Part shown: positions 38,287 through 48,444 of the stretch, piece after piece
How the letters are laid out: each line of letters opens with the position of its first letter
Position numbering within the stretch: the first letter of the stretch is position 1
Source of the DNA: Ostrinia nubilalis
Lineage: Eukaryota > Arthropoda > Insecta > Lepidoptera > Crambidae
Assembly (NCBI RefSeq): GCF_963855985.1
Contig: NC_087107.1
Span: 8,680,001 to 8,744,000 of the forward strand
Direction of reading: 5' to 3'
Length of the DNA stretch: 64,000 nt
Made by a program: the position numbers and the translations under genes
The notes under the pieces: generated by a model
The model's database searches: none
Seen by the model: only the letters and a program-made list of their open reading frames with translations
Told to the model about the DNA's origin: nothing

Positions 38287-38372
38287 TACAAAACCTAAGT
38301 CCTAACCTAACCTAAATCTAACTCTTGACCTAACCAAAACCTAAGTCTTAACGTAACCTAACTTAGAACTTG
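38287..38372 (+). repeat. Degenerate CCTAA-rich tract resembling insect telomere repeat
   Basis: CTAACCTAACCTAAAT is the best stretch, with other CCTAA and CTAAC units through 38360. The insect telomere unit is TTAGG (CCTAA on this strand). Only two adjacent units are perfect, so it may be chance or a decayed interstitial tract. Confidence 0.4.
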
Positions 38373-38489
38373 TGTTCTGTGTGTTTGATTATAAATACTG
38401 GTTATACAAAATACCGTCAAAATGTTAATAATAAATAAGACTTAATTACTGCTAGATTATTCATTTTTATGTAAGTTATAAATTGTTGT

Positions 38490-38655
38490 ATCTGGTCGGA
38501 AAAGAGGCTGACAAAGGTGACTGAGTTTCTTCCGCCACTTCTTCTCAGCACCAGCCCATGATGTCCCGAAGTGGTGGTAGGGCAAGCTATATTTGGGACG
38601 TGTATAAATGCCCTGGAAAAGGGATTTATACTGAATAAACTATTTGAATTTGAAA
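38490..38655 (+). mobile_element. LINE 3' UTR fragment (CR1/L2-like)
   Basis: GGTGACTGAGTTTCTTCCGC, CACTTCTTCTCAGCACCAGC, CCCGAAGTGGTGGTAGGG, GCCCTGGAAAAGGG, ending TTTGAATTTGAAATT. The same family in inverse orientation is at 40366. Confidence 0.65.
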
Positions 38656-38865
38656 TTGGATTTTTAATTTGGAACTTATTAAATTACAGTATTATAGTCC
38701 TATATATTTCCATGGTATAATACGATATGATAGGAATATAGCATAAAGTATTTATGCTAGATTTTGCTTACTATTATTCTTCTTTTTGTGGTAACTTTAT
38801 TAATTAAAGAATCTGCTTTAATACATTAATATTTCCTAATTTAGAAATGACTAATGCCCAAAAAA

Positions 38866-38932
38866 TCTAACACGTTCGATTTGCTGCGTCACTTAAGCAA
38901 GCATCGTTTGTGAATACGGGTGTAAGTGTCTT
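38866..38932 (-). mobile_element. MITE family B, partial copy
   Basis: CGATTTGCTGCGTCACTTAA, GCAAGCATCGTTTGTGAATA, CGGGTG then TAA. Only one end; it lies 8 nt from the next MITE A. Confidence 0.75.
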
Positions 38933-39054
38933 AGGGTGGGTCGCACCATCTAACTTTAACTGTGACAAACGTCAAAAATCTGTCAAACTCCATACAAAAT
39001 ACACCGGTTATCGTCATAGTTACCGTTAAAGTTAGGTGGTGCAACTCAGCCTTA
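38931..39054. mobile_element. MITE family A copy (TTA duplication)
   Basis: GGGTGGGTCGCACCATCTAA to GTGGTGCAACTCAGCC, TTA at both edges. Confidence 0.8.
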
Positions 39055-40365
39055 AGAGTTGATTCACCATAGACTCAAATATTGATCTCTGAACGTGCAG
39101 AAGATTCAGAAACCATTGGGTTATTGTTACCCTGTAACCCTGGTTTGTTAAAGTCAACAAGGTGACAGAATGCACACGCGTATAACATTATAGTTACCAC
39201 TCTTTTGAAGCCATATAAAAGACGCTATATTTTCCACATTCATTGTCAATCGATCAAACAGACAGCTCTATTTGTTGACATGTTGATGGATGTTGCAAAT
39301 ACCAGACATTATTTAAACAAAACCAGTATATATCTACCGCAGAGCTAGCCCATAGATCAGGGTATAGAACAATAAATATCATGTCAGCGAGTATGATGGT
39401 AGTTTGAATTATTGCAAACAAACCAAAATACATATTTTGTTGGCTCTAGTAATTGGTTCTGCAGTGAGATTGTTAATTTTGGAGCTGTCCAAACTGTGAC
39501 ATTTTCAAATGTAGGTGTAATTATTTTGTTTTGATTAAGCAAATACCTATACCTATTCAATTTGTTAATATGTTTTGAAATCATTTTAAGATTATCAATA
39601 GTTTAATTATCTACTTTTGTTGCAAGATGCTGCTTTTTGCACATAGAAACCATGGGCTTGATTTCGATTCCCTTGTGAGTGACTAAATTTGCAGCTTAAG
39701 TTAGATTTTTAAAGCTCCAATGCTTCAAATTCCAATGTTCAATAGTTCAGATCAAAGTATATTGTAAAAGTGTTGTTTTGATCCAAAAGTACCTTAAAAA
39801 GGCTGATAGCCAACATTATAGTTAACAGATACTTGGATAATATCTTCAATTTAATAAAATGGGCATGGGACAACACAAATAATAGTCAGGAAAGATTTCT
39901 CAACTGAAACATGAAATTCTAGAATTTCTAGCTTCTTTAGAGACGCTAAGATAACTGCAGAGTGCTGGTAGTGTCTCTTTAACACTAGCTCACATTATCC
40001 CAAAGATTACAATACAAAAGGTATACTTTACAATACAAAAAGGGTAACTACATTATTTATTCGTAACGTAGTCATCGATCACTGAAGCAATACGATTGAA
40101 AGCTTTTCGGAAAACATGGGACACGCAACTTCGATGGAAACCATAACCTGCAAAGCCATTCGAGTGATGAACACGGCCCCATGGCATCCATTATTATTTT
40201 TCTATGAATTCCATATCATATTTTTACATTGGTTGGTGTTGAAGCATAAAGTACTCCAGAGAACTTCAGCGCTAATGGATTATTTATTTTATTTGTTTAA
40301 GAAGATAGACTCTATCACGTTTCTTGTTAATTTATTTTCATAAGGCAACTACAAACGCTCAGCTT
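39055..40365. other. Long stretch without recognised features
   Basis: About 1.3 kb AT-rich; frames at 39384-39584 (minus) and 40116-40343 (plus) are short and unrecognised. Confidence 0.4.
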
Positions 40366-40520
40366 TTATGAAATGAAATTAATTAGTTTATTCAGTACAT
40401 AGGCCCTTTCCAGGGCACTTATACATGTCCCAAATTTAGCTTTCCCTACCACTACTTCGGGACATACATATTGGCTGGTGCTGAGAAGAAGTGGCGGAAG
40501 AAACTCAGTCACCTTTGTTT
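40366..40520 (-). mobile_element. LINE 3' UTR fragment (CR1/L2-like)
   Basis: GAAATGAAATTAATTAG tail, then CCCTTTCCAGGGC, CTACCACTACTTCGGGAC, GCTGGTGCTGAGAAGAAGTG, GGAAGAAACTCAGTCACC: complement of 38490-38655. Confidence 0.65.
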
Positions 40521-40854
40521 GTTTGGCACTAAACCCAAAACATTACAATAATAATGTGAAGGAACAACAGTGTTTTAGAATATATGAACATAATATTCTT
40601 TTATATTGTATATATTATATTCTTTTATATTATATTTAGTGTGTTGCATTGCTGCGACACACATTTCTGTATAAAGTGTGTAGGTACCTATATTGTATGT
40701 CATAATGTTTTTTTTTTCTTTTTTATCTCTGTCTTACCATACCATGTCATATTGTCCTGAGGGTACTATTTTATCCTACTTTTGGTACTTTCTGTTTGTA
40801 ATGTGTGTTTCTGTTATGCAAATAAACGTTTTATCTATCTATCTATATTTGACC
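40521..40854. mobile_element. LINE-like 3' end with (TATC)n tail
   Basis: The last part reads TTTCTGTTATGCAAATAAAC, then GTTTTATCTATCTATCTAT. A simple-repeat tail after an AATAAA-like signal suggests a non-LTR 3' end. Before it is AT-rich DNA with several TATATT repeats. Confidence 0.35.
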
Positions 40855-40921
40855 GTATTTTGATTCGCGTTGGTGTGTGGTAGAAATACAAATACACAGG
40901 CGAAGCCTCGGCAAAAGCTAG
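40855..40921 (+). mobile_element. Helitron-like 3' end fragment
   Basis: ACAGGCGAAGCCTCGGCAAA then AGCTAG followed by T: the GC hairpin and CTAG end without the 5' part. Confidence 0.6.
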
Positions 40922-41228
40922 TAATTATTCTATACCTATGTATATGGCGTCAATTCACACCAAACAATAATTTGTAATCAAGCTTCCCTACACAGATTAC
41001 GGAATAATATGTGGTATGGTTTCCTAGAAGCATCTCAATTAAAATTGTCAAATGTTGTGTGTAACTGGGTCATACAGTCAGGAACAAAATTTCATGACAC
41101 TTTTTGTCTCTATGTATTTAGTTTTTTTTTAGGCGTGACTTCCCAAGCCAGGTGGTTTCATACCAGATGACAAATTTACCTCCACACGTTTTTTTTATGA
41201 ACATACAAGAGGAGACAAAGGGATTTAC

Positions 41229-41454
41229 TCTATACTAATAATATTATAAATGCGAAAGTGTCTGTCTGTCTGTCTTGCTTTCACGCCTAAACCACTGAAG
41301 CGATTTTGATGAAATTTGGCATAGAGCTAGTTTGAGTCCCGGGAAAGGACATAGGATAGTTTTTCTTCCGGTTTTTGATACAGGGACGCGCGCGATAAAG
41401 TTTTTCTGTGACAGACAAAATTTCACGCGGGCGAAGCCGCGGGCGGAAAGCTAG
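41229..41454 (+). mobile_element. Helitron-like element (Lep1-type), complete copy of 226 bp
   Basis: 5' TCTATACTAATAATATTATA, then AATGCGAAAGTGTCTGTCTG, CACGCCTAAACCACTG, GACGCGCGCGATAAAG, terminal hairpin CGCGGGCGAAGCCGCGG and 3' AAAGCTAG followed by T. 5' TC, hairpin and CTRR end fit non-autonomous Helitrons. No protein. The best reference copy in the window; others at 11570, 24268, 29031, 40855 and 45429. Confidence 0.88.
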
Positions 41455-41811
41455 TATGCAATATTTGGCCCCTAGTCTCATCTTTCGACAACCACGGGAA
41501 GAGTAGGAGTGGTCTTATTATACACCGCTGGAACATGGTTGAAGTGTACGAACTTCAAGCCTCCACATCACGTCTGACCAGCCTTAGGAGTGTTGGCCAA
41601 ATCCTCTTTTTGCCTCTGGTAAATTAAAGAGGGTCGTCTTTCTGTGGTGGAACTAAATTATGACCTAACCTAGGACTAGGATGCGCGCCACGATAAACTT
41701 TTATTGAGCCCTTTTATCGATTTTGGACGATAAGTCCATACATTTGTCGTCTAAAATCGTCGATAAGATTGTATCATGTCAAGCATCCTAGCCTAGCATG
41801 ATATTAGTTGA
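41455..41811. other. No feature recognised
   Basis: Spacer of ordinary composition; a short near-palindrome (CGATTTTGGACGATAAG / CGTCTAAAATCG) lies near 41720-41760. Confidence 0.35.
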
Positions 41812-42095
41812 GTTTTTTTTTATGTGACAGGAGGCAAACGAGCACACGGATCACCTGATGGTAAGTGATTACCGCCGCCTATAGACACGTATGATAAAAG
41901 TACTTACTCCAAAAAGGTCTTATACTCAGCATTATTCTAAACTATGCCGCAACTTTGCTGGAGGTCACATACATTCGACTGTACAAAGTTTACACCAAAC
42001 TAATAGTCCTTAATATGTTTAATGGGAACCCCGAATCGCACTGCTCCCCGCGGGATGCGAACCACTTACGTTAATTACTTATCATTACGATAAGC
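41812..42095 (-). mobile_element. Dispersed lepidopteran repeat, probably SINE
   Basis: TTTTTTTTATGTGACAGGAG, GGCAAACGAGCACACGGATC, ACCTGATGGTAAGTGATTAC at one end; GCGGGATGCGAACCACTTAC (B-box-like, complement) at the other. The first block is a very common moth and butterfly repeat. Head and body are diverged. Confidence 0.5.
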
Positions 42096-42250
42096 ACCAC
42101 TAGGAACTTTAAAGGAGTTGTGTTGATATACTGAGTGCTAGTCTGACTTACTATTAGGTCTAGCACTTCTCAGTCAGTGTCTGAGGGGCACGTGAGTGTT
42201 TTTGTGACATCAAATATTAGCGAGACTTAAGATGTGCTTCAGACTTGTAT

Positions 42251-42467
42251 CAGAGTAAATACAAATGAGTAGGTCATCTTCATAGAAACGCACCGAGCGA
42301 GCGCGGTTTGACAAAATTCGGCGCCACCACGACTGGCTCGGCTAATCCCCGCTAAATTTTGTCAGTGTGTGCGTGCGCGCTGCATACGTGTTGGCGCGCT
42401 CACATACAAACCGCGCCCGTGCGTTAGCGTTTCTATGAAGATGACCTACTCATTTGTATTTACTCTG
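42251..42467. mobile_element. 217-bp MITE with perfect 41-bp TIRs and 7-bp duplication
   Basis: The left arm 42251-42291 (CAGAGTAAATACAAATGAGT, GGTCATCTTCATAGAAACGC) and right arm 42427-42467 are exact inverted copies. CTTGTAT precedes and follows the element. The inside is CG-rich (GAGCGAGCGCGG, GTGCGTGCGCGC). CAG ends and a 7-8-bp duplication suggest hAT. Likely young. Confidence 0.92.
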
Positions 42468-42494
42468 CTTGTATGCTCTGTCACATCATATCTT

Positions 42495-42640
42495 ATTATT
42501 CACAAACGATGCTTCCTTAAGTGAAGTAGCAAATCTAACGCACAGCGTTGAATACAGCTCTGTGATTGGTTCGTGTGTAACCCTATTCGTCTACACGCAC
42601 TGTGAGACCTCATAGTAATGTTTGAGAATACGGGCATAAT
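42495..42640. mobile_element. MITE family B copy
   Basis: TTCACAAACGATGCTTCCTT, CGTTGAATACAGCTCTGTG, CACTGTGAGACCTCATAGTA, ending GAGAATACGGGC. Confidence 0.8.
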
Positions 42641-43329
42641 TTATTTAGAGATAATACTGAAATACAATATTCTCGAGACTTCTCAGTCGAAACTCCGATT
42701 GCGATTTATACGGTTTTAAAACATCTTATTTTCAGTTTCTTATTTTTTTATTCTTTAACGATATTTACTCAAAATCCTCTTTCAATTTCGTAGATTCTTC
42801 TATTAATCTTATTTAGTTTTTCTTATATTAATTTGTAAGTAAACTTAAGTGCCATTTGTTAAATTGAAACTTATTTCTTAGCGCTAATTTCTTCATTGTA
42901 CGAATATTGAAGCTTCATAAAGCTAGACTGATTGAAAGTTCAACAAAACATCAAGTTAGGCTTATCTTAGGACTTTCCTTCCTAGAATAGACTAATATTG
43001 GAAACTATGATTGAATATTAAATCGGACGTCACAAAGTACAGGGGCCTCGGCTTATACATTGAGAGAGCTTTAAGCCGCAGCCTGATATCTGATAAAATC
43101 ACGACAGAAAAAGCTCCCGGTACGGTTGGCGTATTCTATCATGAAAAAAATATGCGTTTTAAAACCTAACAGTGTTAAGATTAATGTTCTAGGTTTGGGA
43201 TTTCATTTTACTTAAATACTAACTACATGAGTTGGCTCTATATCATAATCTAGTCGATAGGGTACAGAAAATGCGATGCAATAGAGTGAGAGAACAGACA
43301 TGAGCGCATTTAGCATCGATATCTATAAG
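42641..43329. other. No feature recognised
   Basis: AT-rich spacer. Confidence 0.4.
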
Positions 43330-43450
43330 AGGATTTATATTTATTTATTTATTTGATCACCAACGAGGTTACATTGTAGCGTTCACAAGAATAACTTACA
43401 AAAACGACACTTGTTAAATTAAAACTTAATTAAAGGTGAAAACAACATGC
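43330..43450 (-). mobile_element. Non-LTR element 3' end with (AAAT)n tail
   Basis: Plus strand TTATATTTATTTATTTATTT then GATCACCAACGAGGTTACAT. Tail and order resemble 12598-12720. Family unknown. Confidence 0.4.
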
Positions 43451-43552
43451 ATTAGAGACTAAAGCAACAGCAATTAGGTAATAAAGAACTGAAAATAATT
43501 AATATAGTGTAAAAAAGTCCCTATGCTTGTTCAAATTGGTGAGATTTGACCG

Positions 43553-43630
43553 GTCAACATGGAAATCATTGGGAGAGGCCTATGTTCAGCAGTGGACGTC
43601 CTATGGCTGATATGATGATAATGATGATTA
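43553..43630 (+). mobile_element. RTE LINE 3' end fragment
   Basis: CAACATGGAAATCATTGGGA, GAGGCCTATGTTCAGCAGTG, GACGTCCTATGGCTGATATG then ATGATAATGATGAT tail. Confidence 0.85.
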
Positions 43631-43914
43631 CTTAAACTAGCCCTACAATAAGTAGACATTAACGACATAATTAAAGTAAACTTATTTATAGATAAAATAC
43701 CGTGTAATAAAAATTAGAAATGCATTTGATATGAATACTTAATAAGTTACAATACGAAGGTCTCCAAAGGTGCGGCATCCAACGTCGCAGCCGCAACGTG
43801 AAAATGTCACCAAAGCACAGCACTTCAGTTTGGGATTAGCCTATGACGTATGCTAGATAGAACAGCCAGTTAATAACTTACCACCTTAATGTAGGTAAAG
43901 AACGAATTAAGTCA

Positions 43915-44035
43915 GTCAAATGACGTCCACTATTGTAGAAAAGCCTCCCCAAGGATTTCCACAACGATCGGTCCTACGCTGCCCTCATCCAGGTATTTTC
44001 CGCGACCTTCACCAGATTGTAGTAACTAGTAGTAG
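43915..44035 (-). mobile_element. RTE-related LINE 3' fragment (CGAA-tail subfamily)
   Basis: CAAATGACGTCCACTATTGT, CCCCAAGGATTTCCACAACG, ATCGGTCCTACGCTGC, TCCGCGACCTTCACCAGAT: complement of 53960-54090. Confidence 0.75.
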
Positions 44036-44044
44036 GAAGAAATA

Positions 44045-44125
44045 AATGCTTACAATTCGTAGCTGCGCTACGACGTAGACTCGTAGTCAAATACTACGTA
44101 ACGTCGCGTAGTAGGGTAGCGTAGC
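44045..44125. repeat. CGTAG/CTACG cluster
   Basis: About ten CGTAG or CTACG pentamers within 75 bp, in both orientations. It could fold on itself. Origin unknown. Confidence 0.6.
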
Positions 44126-44663
44126 AATATAATGACAAATTAATGATATTGTAAAAAATAACTTCCAGCGCGCATCAACCTGCAATCCATAATCTAAAAT
44201 TATGGGAATATCGTTATTTGTTTCTTTTATCTTAATACCAAAGTAATTGTAGTGAAATAACTTATTTCTTTTGTATTCTTGAGAGCACTGGCATAATTAC
44301 TTTTTTTGGTTGGGTTAAGATGGTTTTTGGAACAACTTTATTACGTTCCTAATATCGGTTTCCACACAAGCATGCCAACTTCATAGATCACGGAGTTGGC
44401 TGATAAATAATGTACCTACATAATTTAAATTTATTTATACGTTTCGTTTCGTGGAGGCTGTTCTTCCTTGCCTGTGACTTGTCCAGCTAAAGCCGGGCGT
44501 CCGTCCGGCGCGCACGTACACAAAGCTTTGTTGCGATTAATGACTTGGATGACGTTACGGTGATTATACACCTTAATGCATGAATCATTAGCTTTGAAGG
44601 CGAGTTTATTAAGGCACTTTCTCATTATGTCCTCGTTAATTAGGTTGTATTTTTAATAATGTA
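44126..44663. other. No gene recognised
   Basis: Includes a CG-rich 120 bp (44480-44600) with an unrecognised 64-codon minus frame. Confidence 0.35.
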
Positions 44664-44788
44664 TGGCTGAGTTGTAGCAACTTATTTTAACTTCAACAAA
44701 CGTCAAAAAACTGTCAAACTCTAAGTATACAAAAAACAAAGGCTAATGTTATAGTTACAGTTAAAGTAAGTTGGTGCAACTCAGCCTA
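44664..44788. mobile_element. MITE family A copy
   Basis: GGCTGAGTTGTAGCAACTTA to AAGTTGGTGCAACTCAGCC; the inside is diverged (CAAAGGCTAATGTTATAG). TAT lies on both sides. Confidence 0.75.
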
Positions 44789-45041
44789 TGTCTACAAAAT
44801 CAGAATATGTTCCAAATACCTAATACTCGCGCTCAAGAACTCGAGGCATCCTTTACTTAAGTTTTATTTGACAAAATCAAAGGCTTTAAATTGCATTCAC
44901 TGCAGGACCACCACGACACTAATTTGCCAGAGGTAAAAGGATTTGTCCTACACTCCCCACACTGACCAGGTGGGTTGAAGAAGGCTGATTTTTCATATTT
45001 GGCACTTAATCGCCTTTTACAACATCCACGGGACCACACAT

Positions 45042-45140
45042 TCATCATCATCATTTTAGCCACAAAACGTCCACAGCAGAACATCGGCCTCCCCAATGAC
45101 TTTCAGATTGGCCGGTTGGTAGCGGCCTGGCGTCTTTCCA
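45042..45140 (-). mobile_element. RTE LINE 3' fragment
   Basis: CATCATCATCATTTTAGCCA, AAACGTCCACAGCAGAACAT, CGGCCTCCCCAATGAC, GGTTGGTAGCGGCC, complement of the RTE end. Confidence 0.75.
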
Positions 45141-45330
45141 TTCTATACATAGCCAGAACGCAACGGTGTGAAACTAATCGAGTATAGTTTGGATATGACT
45201 TTTTCTACTAAGCTCCTCCAAACTATACACGACCAGTACGCATACGCTGCGTACTGCTCGCGTATACTTTGTAGTGACTTAGGTCAATTATCTTCCTCCA
45301 AAATATACATCGCCAGTACGCATACGGACT
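45141..45330. repeat. Repeat family E, copy 1 (GTATAGTTTGGA palindromes)
   Basis: TTCTATACATAGCCAGAACG, GAAACTAATCGAGTATAGTT, CTAAGCTCCTCCAAACTATA, CACGACCAGTACGCATAC. The GTATAGTTTGGA motif and its complement alternate. Copy 2 is at 46390-46600. Confidence 0.65.
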
Positions 45331-45428
45331 AATCATGTATGTATTGTAATAAGTGCGTGATTACAATTTATACGCGAGTAGTTGCATGCTAGTCATTTTG
45401 ACTTATTGACCTCTATTTCTATTACATA

Positions 45429-45632
45429 CTAGCTTTCCGCCCGCGGCTTCGCTCGCGTGGAATTTTGTCTGTTACAGAAAAACAATATCGCGCGCGTATT
45501 TGCTCACCGTTTAGACCTACCTACCCTGGACTACGACAAACATTTTAAAACCAAAATCAGCTCAATCGGCCCAGCCGTTCTCGAGTTTTAATCAGACTAA
45601 CGAACATCAATTCATTTTTATTTATATAGATA
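45429..45632 (-). mobile_element. Helitron-like element (Lep1-type)
   Basis: CTAGCTTTCCGCCCGCGGCT, TCGCTCGCGTGGAATTTTGT, ATATCGCGCGCG then CAATCGGCCCAGCCGTTCTC and a TTTATATAGATAG 5' end on the complement. CTAG end kept. Confidence 0.82.
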
Positions 45633-45834
45633 GATTAATTCATATCTGCGTGTCTACTTTAAACATTGAATCATCTTACGACACGTGTCATTGTTTTGAT
45701 AAAGGATTTTTTGGTGTTTCTTATTCTGCCATAGAAAATATATTTGTTTTGGGGCTGATATTTCACCAATTGTAGGTATGGAAATATGTCAAAATGATTT
45801 TGTTTTTGAAATAAAAGTTAATAAATAAAATAAA

Positions 45835-46085
45835 TAATAAATAAATATCCTTAGACATTTTACACTGCGCTTCTAGTCCCAAACTAAGCAAAGCTTGTAC
45901 TATGGGTACTAGACAACGGATATAAACATAATTAAATACTTTTTTTTGTAAATACATACTTATTATACAAATATACATAGAAAACACCCAGTCCAATACA
46001 AACAAATATGTTCATGCACACAAATGTTTGTACTGTGCGGGAATCGAACCCGCTACCACTTCGAACCACTACACCAAACGGCCGA
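45835..46085 (-). mobile_element. SINE-2, tRNA-derived, near full length
   Basis: The tRNA-like head on the minus strand reads GGCCGTTTGGTGTAGTGGTT, then GCGGGTTCGATTCCCGCAC (B box in a good T-arm). The body includes CCGTTGTCTAGTACCCATAG and AAGCGCAGTGTAAAATGTC, ending in ATTTATT repeats. Fragments at 26404 and 60962. Confidence 0.85.
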
Positions 46086-46389
46086 CAATACAAACCTAGC
46101 ATTTAAAGTCTCGCATAATATTGTATTTAATGCGCGTTGAACTTTCTTCTCTCACTCTCTCTCATATTAATTAAATTGTTATTTAATTTGAAATCTACCT
46201 AATCAATTTAATTTCAAAAACCACTTACAATAGTTTTAAAAATCTAGATTTATTATAGATTCAGTAAAATAATAATATTTTATGTAATAATATCAAATAA
46301 ATGTAATTTTAAATATAGTTCCATATTTTACTGAATTTTAATAAATCAATATCAACTAAACACACTCTAGTCAAGTGTAAGTGGTGTAG

Positions 46390-46605
46390 TAGAAACTAAT
46401 CGAGTATAGTTTGGAGATGACTTTTTTTACTAAGCTCCTCCAAACTATACACGATCAGTACGCAAAATTCGTGTATAGTTTGGAGTCACAGATTTACAAA
46501 CAGGCACTCCGAAATATACACGAGCAGTTTCCTATGGGTGCGTTCTGGCCATGTATAGAACGGAAAGACGCAGCGGCCTGCATCCAGCGCCTTCTTAGAT
46601 GACAC
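46390..46605. repeat. Repeat family E, copy 2, partly inverted relative to copy 1
   Basis: 46393-46462 matches 45171-45242 directly (GAAACTAATCGAGTATAGTT, CTCCTCCAAACTATACACGA). 46540-46590 matches 45120-45165 in the opposite orientation (CGTTCTGGCCATGTATAGAA, CGGAAAGACGC). Rearranged palindromic element ending in RTE-like sequence. Confidence 0.6.
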
Positions 46606-46610
46606 ATTAA

Positions 46611-46745
46611 TGCCCGTTTTCACCATCAATCCCTAATTTTTAAGTGACCCCATGGTAACACACAACAGGGATTTTGTTTTCATATGGGTCACTTAAAAAT
46701 TATGGATCAATCCCTAATTTTTAAGTGACCCTTATGAAAACTGAA
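46611..46745. mobile_element. MITE family H, rearranged copy
   Basis: TGCCCGTTTTCACCATCAAT, CCCTAATTTTTAAGTGACCC, then the ATCAATCCCTAATTTTTAAG motif again near the right end instead of a full inverted end. Intact relative at 55831. Confidence 0.7.
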
Positions 46746-47237
46746 TGTATGAATGATGAAGTCAATAGAAATAAGCAAACAAAATGTATGTTCCTCCTCT
46801 ACTATCTGAACTCATAATAAGTAATGCTATATCCTTACTTCCTTAGCAATCTAACGAAACTGGCATTTGCTTAAGCACTTATATTAGTACAAGTATGTCC
46901 ATTCCATACATACATTTGCGAGTTTAATGTAATAACGTCGCGCAAAACACATTTCCTCTAAACGTTATTACTTTAAGTACACATTTGAAGATTATTGTAC
47001 TTAGTTGAATACCTGCTTCAGGGAACGAAGATTATCCAAGCTATCTTACATATAATAAGGGAAATACAATGCTTTTATCTCGGACTCGTTTTTGTACGTA
47101 AGTGGACTTTCTTACTAAGTGAATGTAGAGGCCTTCGTCTGTTCAGGAAAAGGTATAGATATTGAGTTGATAAAATGTGGGAATCTTAATAAAATTGAGA
47201 AATCTTGGGGTTAAAAAGACATACTCGCCGCCTTTAA
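46746..47237. other. No feature recognised
   Basis: AT-rich spacer. Confidence 0.4.
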
Positions 47238-47239
47238 CC

Positions 47240-47555
47240 GCCTCTGTGGTCTAGTGGTAAGACCACCTGCTTCAGACGCAGAGGTCCCGGGTTCGATTCC
47301 CAGTGGGGGCAGATTTTTCTGTTCGGTTTGGTTGGTGGTAGGGCTTGTTCTAAGTCCGCCTGGCTAGCTGTCACCATCTTACCTAAGTCTGTCGCCATAA
47401 CAACAATGTTAACAGTACCGGCAGCTAGAGGTAAGATAGCCAGTTCCTCCGTGGTTGAGGATTCCGGATGAAGTTCGCTTCCACCTGCGGCCTGATCATC
47501 ACTTACCATCAAGTGAGATACAGGCCAAGAGCTTCTTCGTTGTAGATAAAAAAAA
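47240..47555 (+). mobile_element. SINE-1, full-length tRNA-derived copy
   Basis: A tRNA-like head of 72 nt (47240-47311): acceptor GCCTCTG against TGGGGGC, A box TGGTCTAGTGG at 47247-47257, anticodon arm CCTGC/GCAGA with one mismatch and loop TTCAGAC, B box GGTTCGATTCC at 47290-47300. The body continues with GTTCGGTTTGGTTGGTGGTA, ACAACAATGTTAACAG, ACTTACCATCAAGTGAGATA and ends GTAGATAAAAAAAA. Transcription by RNA polymerase III from the internal boxes would be expected; movement needs a LINE. It is not a working tRNA gene because the body is fused to it and copies recur (25995, 9413, 27862). Confidence 0.92.
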
Positions 47556-47695
47556 CTCGGATAATATTTATACGAAATATCACAATTGAAGGAGCTGAAA
47601 TGACGACATTATTAACATTATTTAGGGTTTTTTTTAAATAAATTCCATCGTCTTAATTTTTTTGCTATACAATTAACGTCTATTTTATGCGTGCC

Positions 47696-47800
47696 TTAGG
47701 CTGAGTTGCACCACCTAACTTTGACCGTAACTATGACGATAACCGGTGTTTTTTGTATGGAGTTTGACAGATTCTTGACGTTTGTCAAAGTTAAAGTAAG
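47696..47800. mobile_element. MITE family A, right end missing
   Basis: GGCTGAGTTGCACCACCTAA, CGATAACCGGTGTTTTTTGT, stops after GTTAAAGTAAG. The copy at 49926 stops at the same base. Confidence 0.82.
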
Positions 47801-47824
47801 CCTTATTTAAGCGTTTTTATGTGC

Positions 47825-47912
47825 TCAATCTGGAAATCATTGGGGGAGGCCTTTTTATATTCAGCAGTGGACGTCCTGTGGCTGAAAGTGGCTGAAATGA
47901 TGATGATGAAGT
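47825..47912 (+). mobile_element. RTE LINE 3' end fragment
   Basis: CTGGAAATCATTGGGGGAGG, CAGCAGTGGACGTCCTGTGG, then GGCTGAAATGATGATGATGA; GTGGCTGAAA is duplicated just before the tail. Confidence 0.82.
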
Positions 47913-48444
47913 ATGTTTTTTGGAACTGTTTTTCATTATCTTATGAGTTTAATATTTCAAACTGTATATCAGTAATTAGCAGTTGTTTAGTATAAGTTTT
48001 AACAGCAAATACTTAGCGATATTATAGACCCATAACCATACCGTCTTACAAAACAAATAACCCTTAGTTTAATTGAAAGAGATTGCGTCTGAGTCGGTTT
48101 AATATTCGTGGCCTGCCCTCGGCCGGTTCCGTATATCTCAATTACTGTACAGCCAAGAACTACTAACTCCCAATCGAATATGGACCTTACAACTACAGTA
48201 TAAGAACTACAAGTTTCTATTGTAATAACTGGTCGTGGGTGTACAGTAATTTGTAGCCGCTTTCAACGATTAATTACGATTTGGTTGACCTTATCCTGCT
48301 TTGTAATGGTTTCCACTTGGCCCTACTCGTATTTATTTGGCACCGACATAGATTTTCTGTAGTGGGCATGTAATTGCTTTTTAGTAGATAAAAAGAACCT
48401 TCAATTGGTTTCTTATTTGGAATTATACTATGGTTGCAAACTAA
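47913..48444. other. No feature recognised
   Basis: Ordinary AT-rich DNA. Confidence 0.4.

Noticed and set aside
47240..47311. A functional tRNA gene
   Set aside because: It folds like one but is fused to a SINE body that recurs elsewhere in the window, and the anticodon stem has a mismatch.
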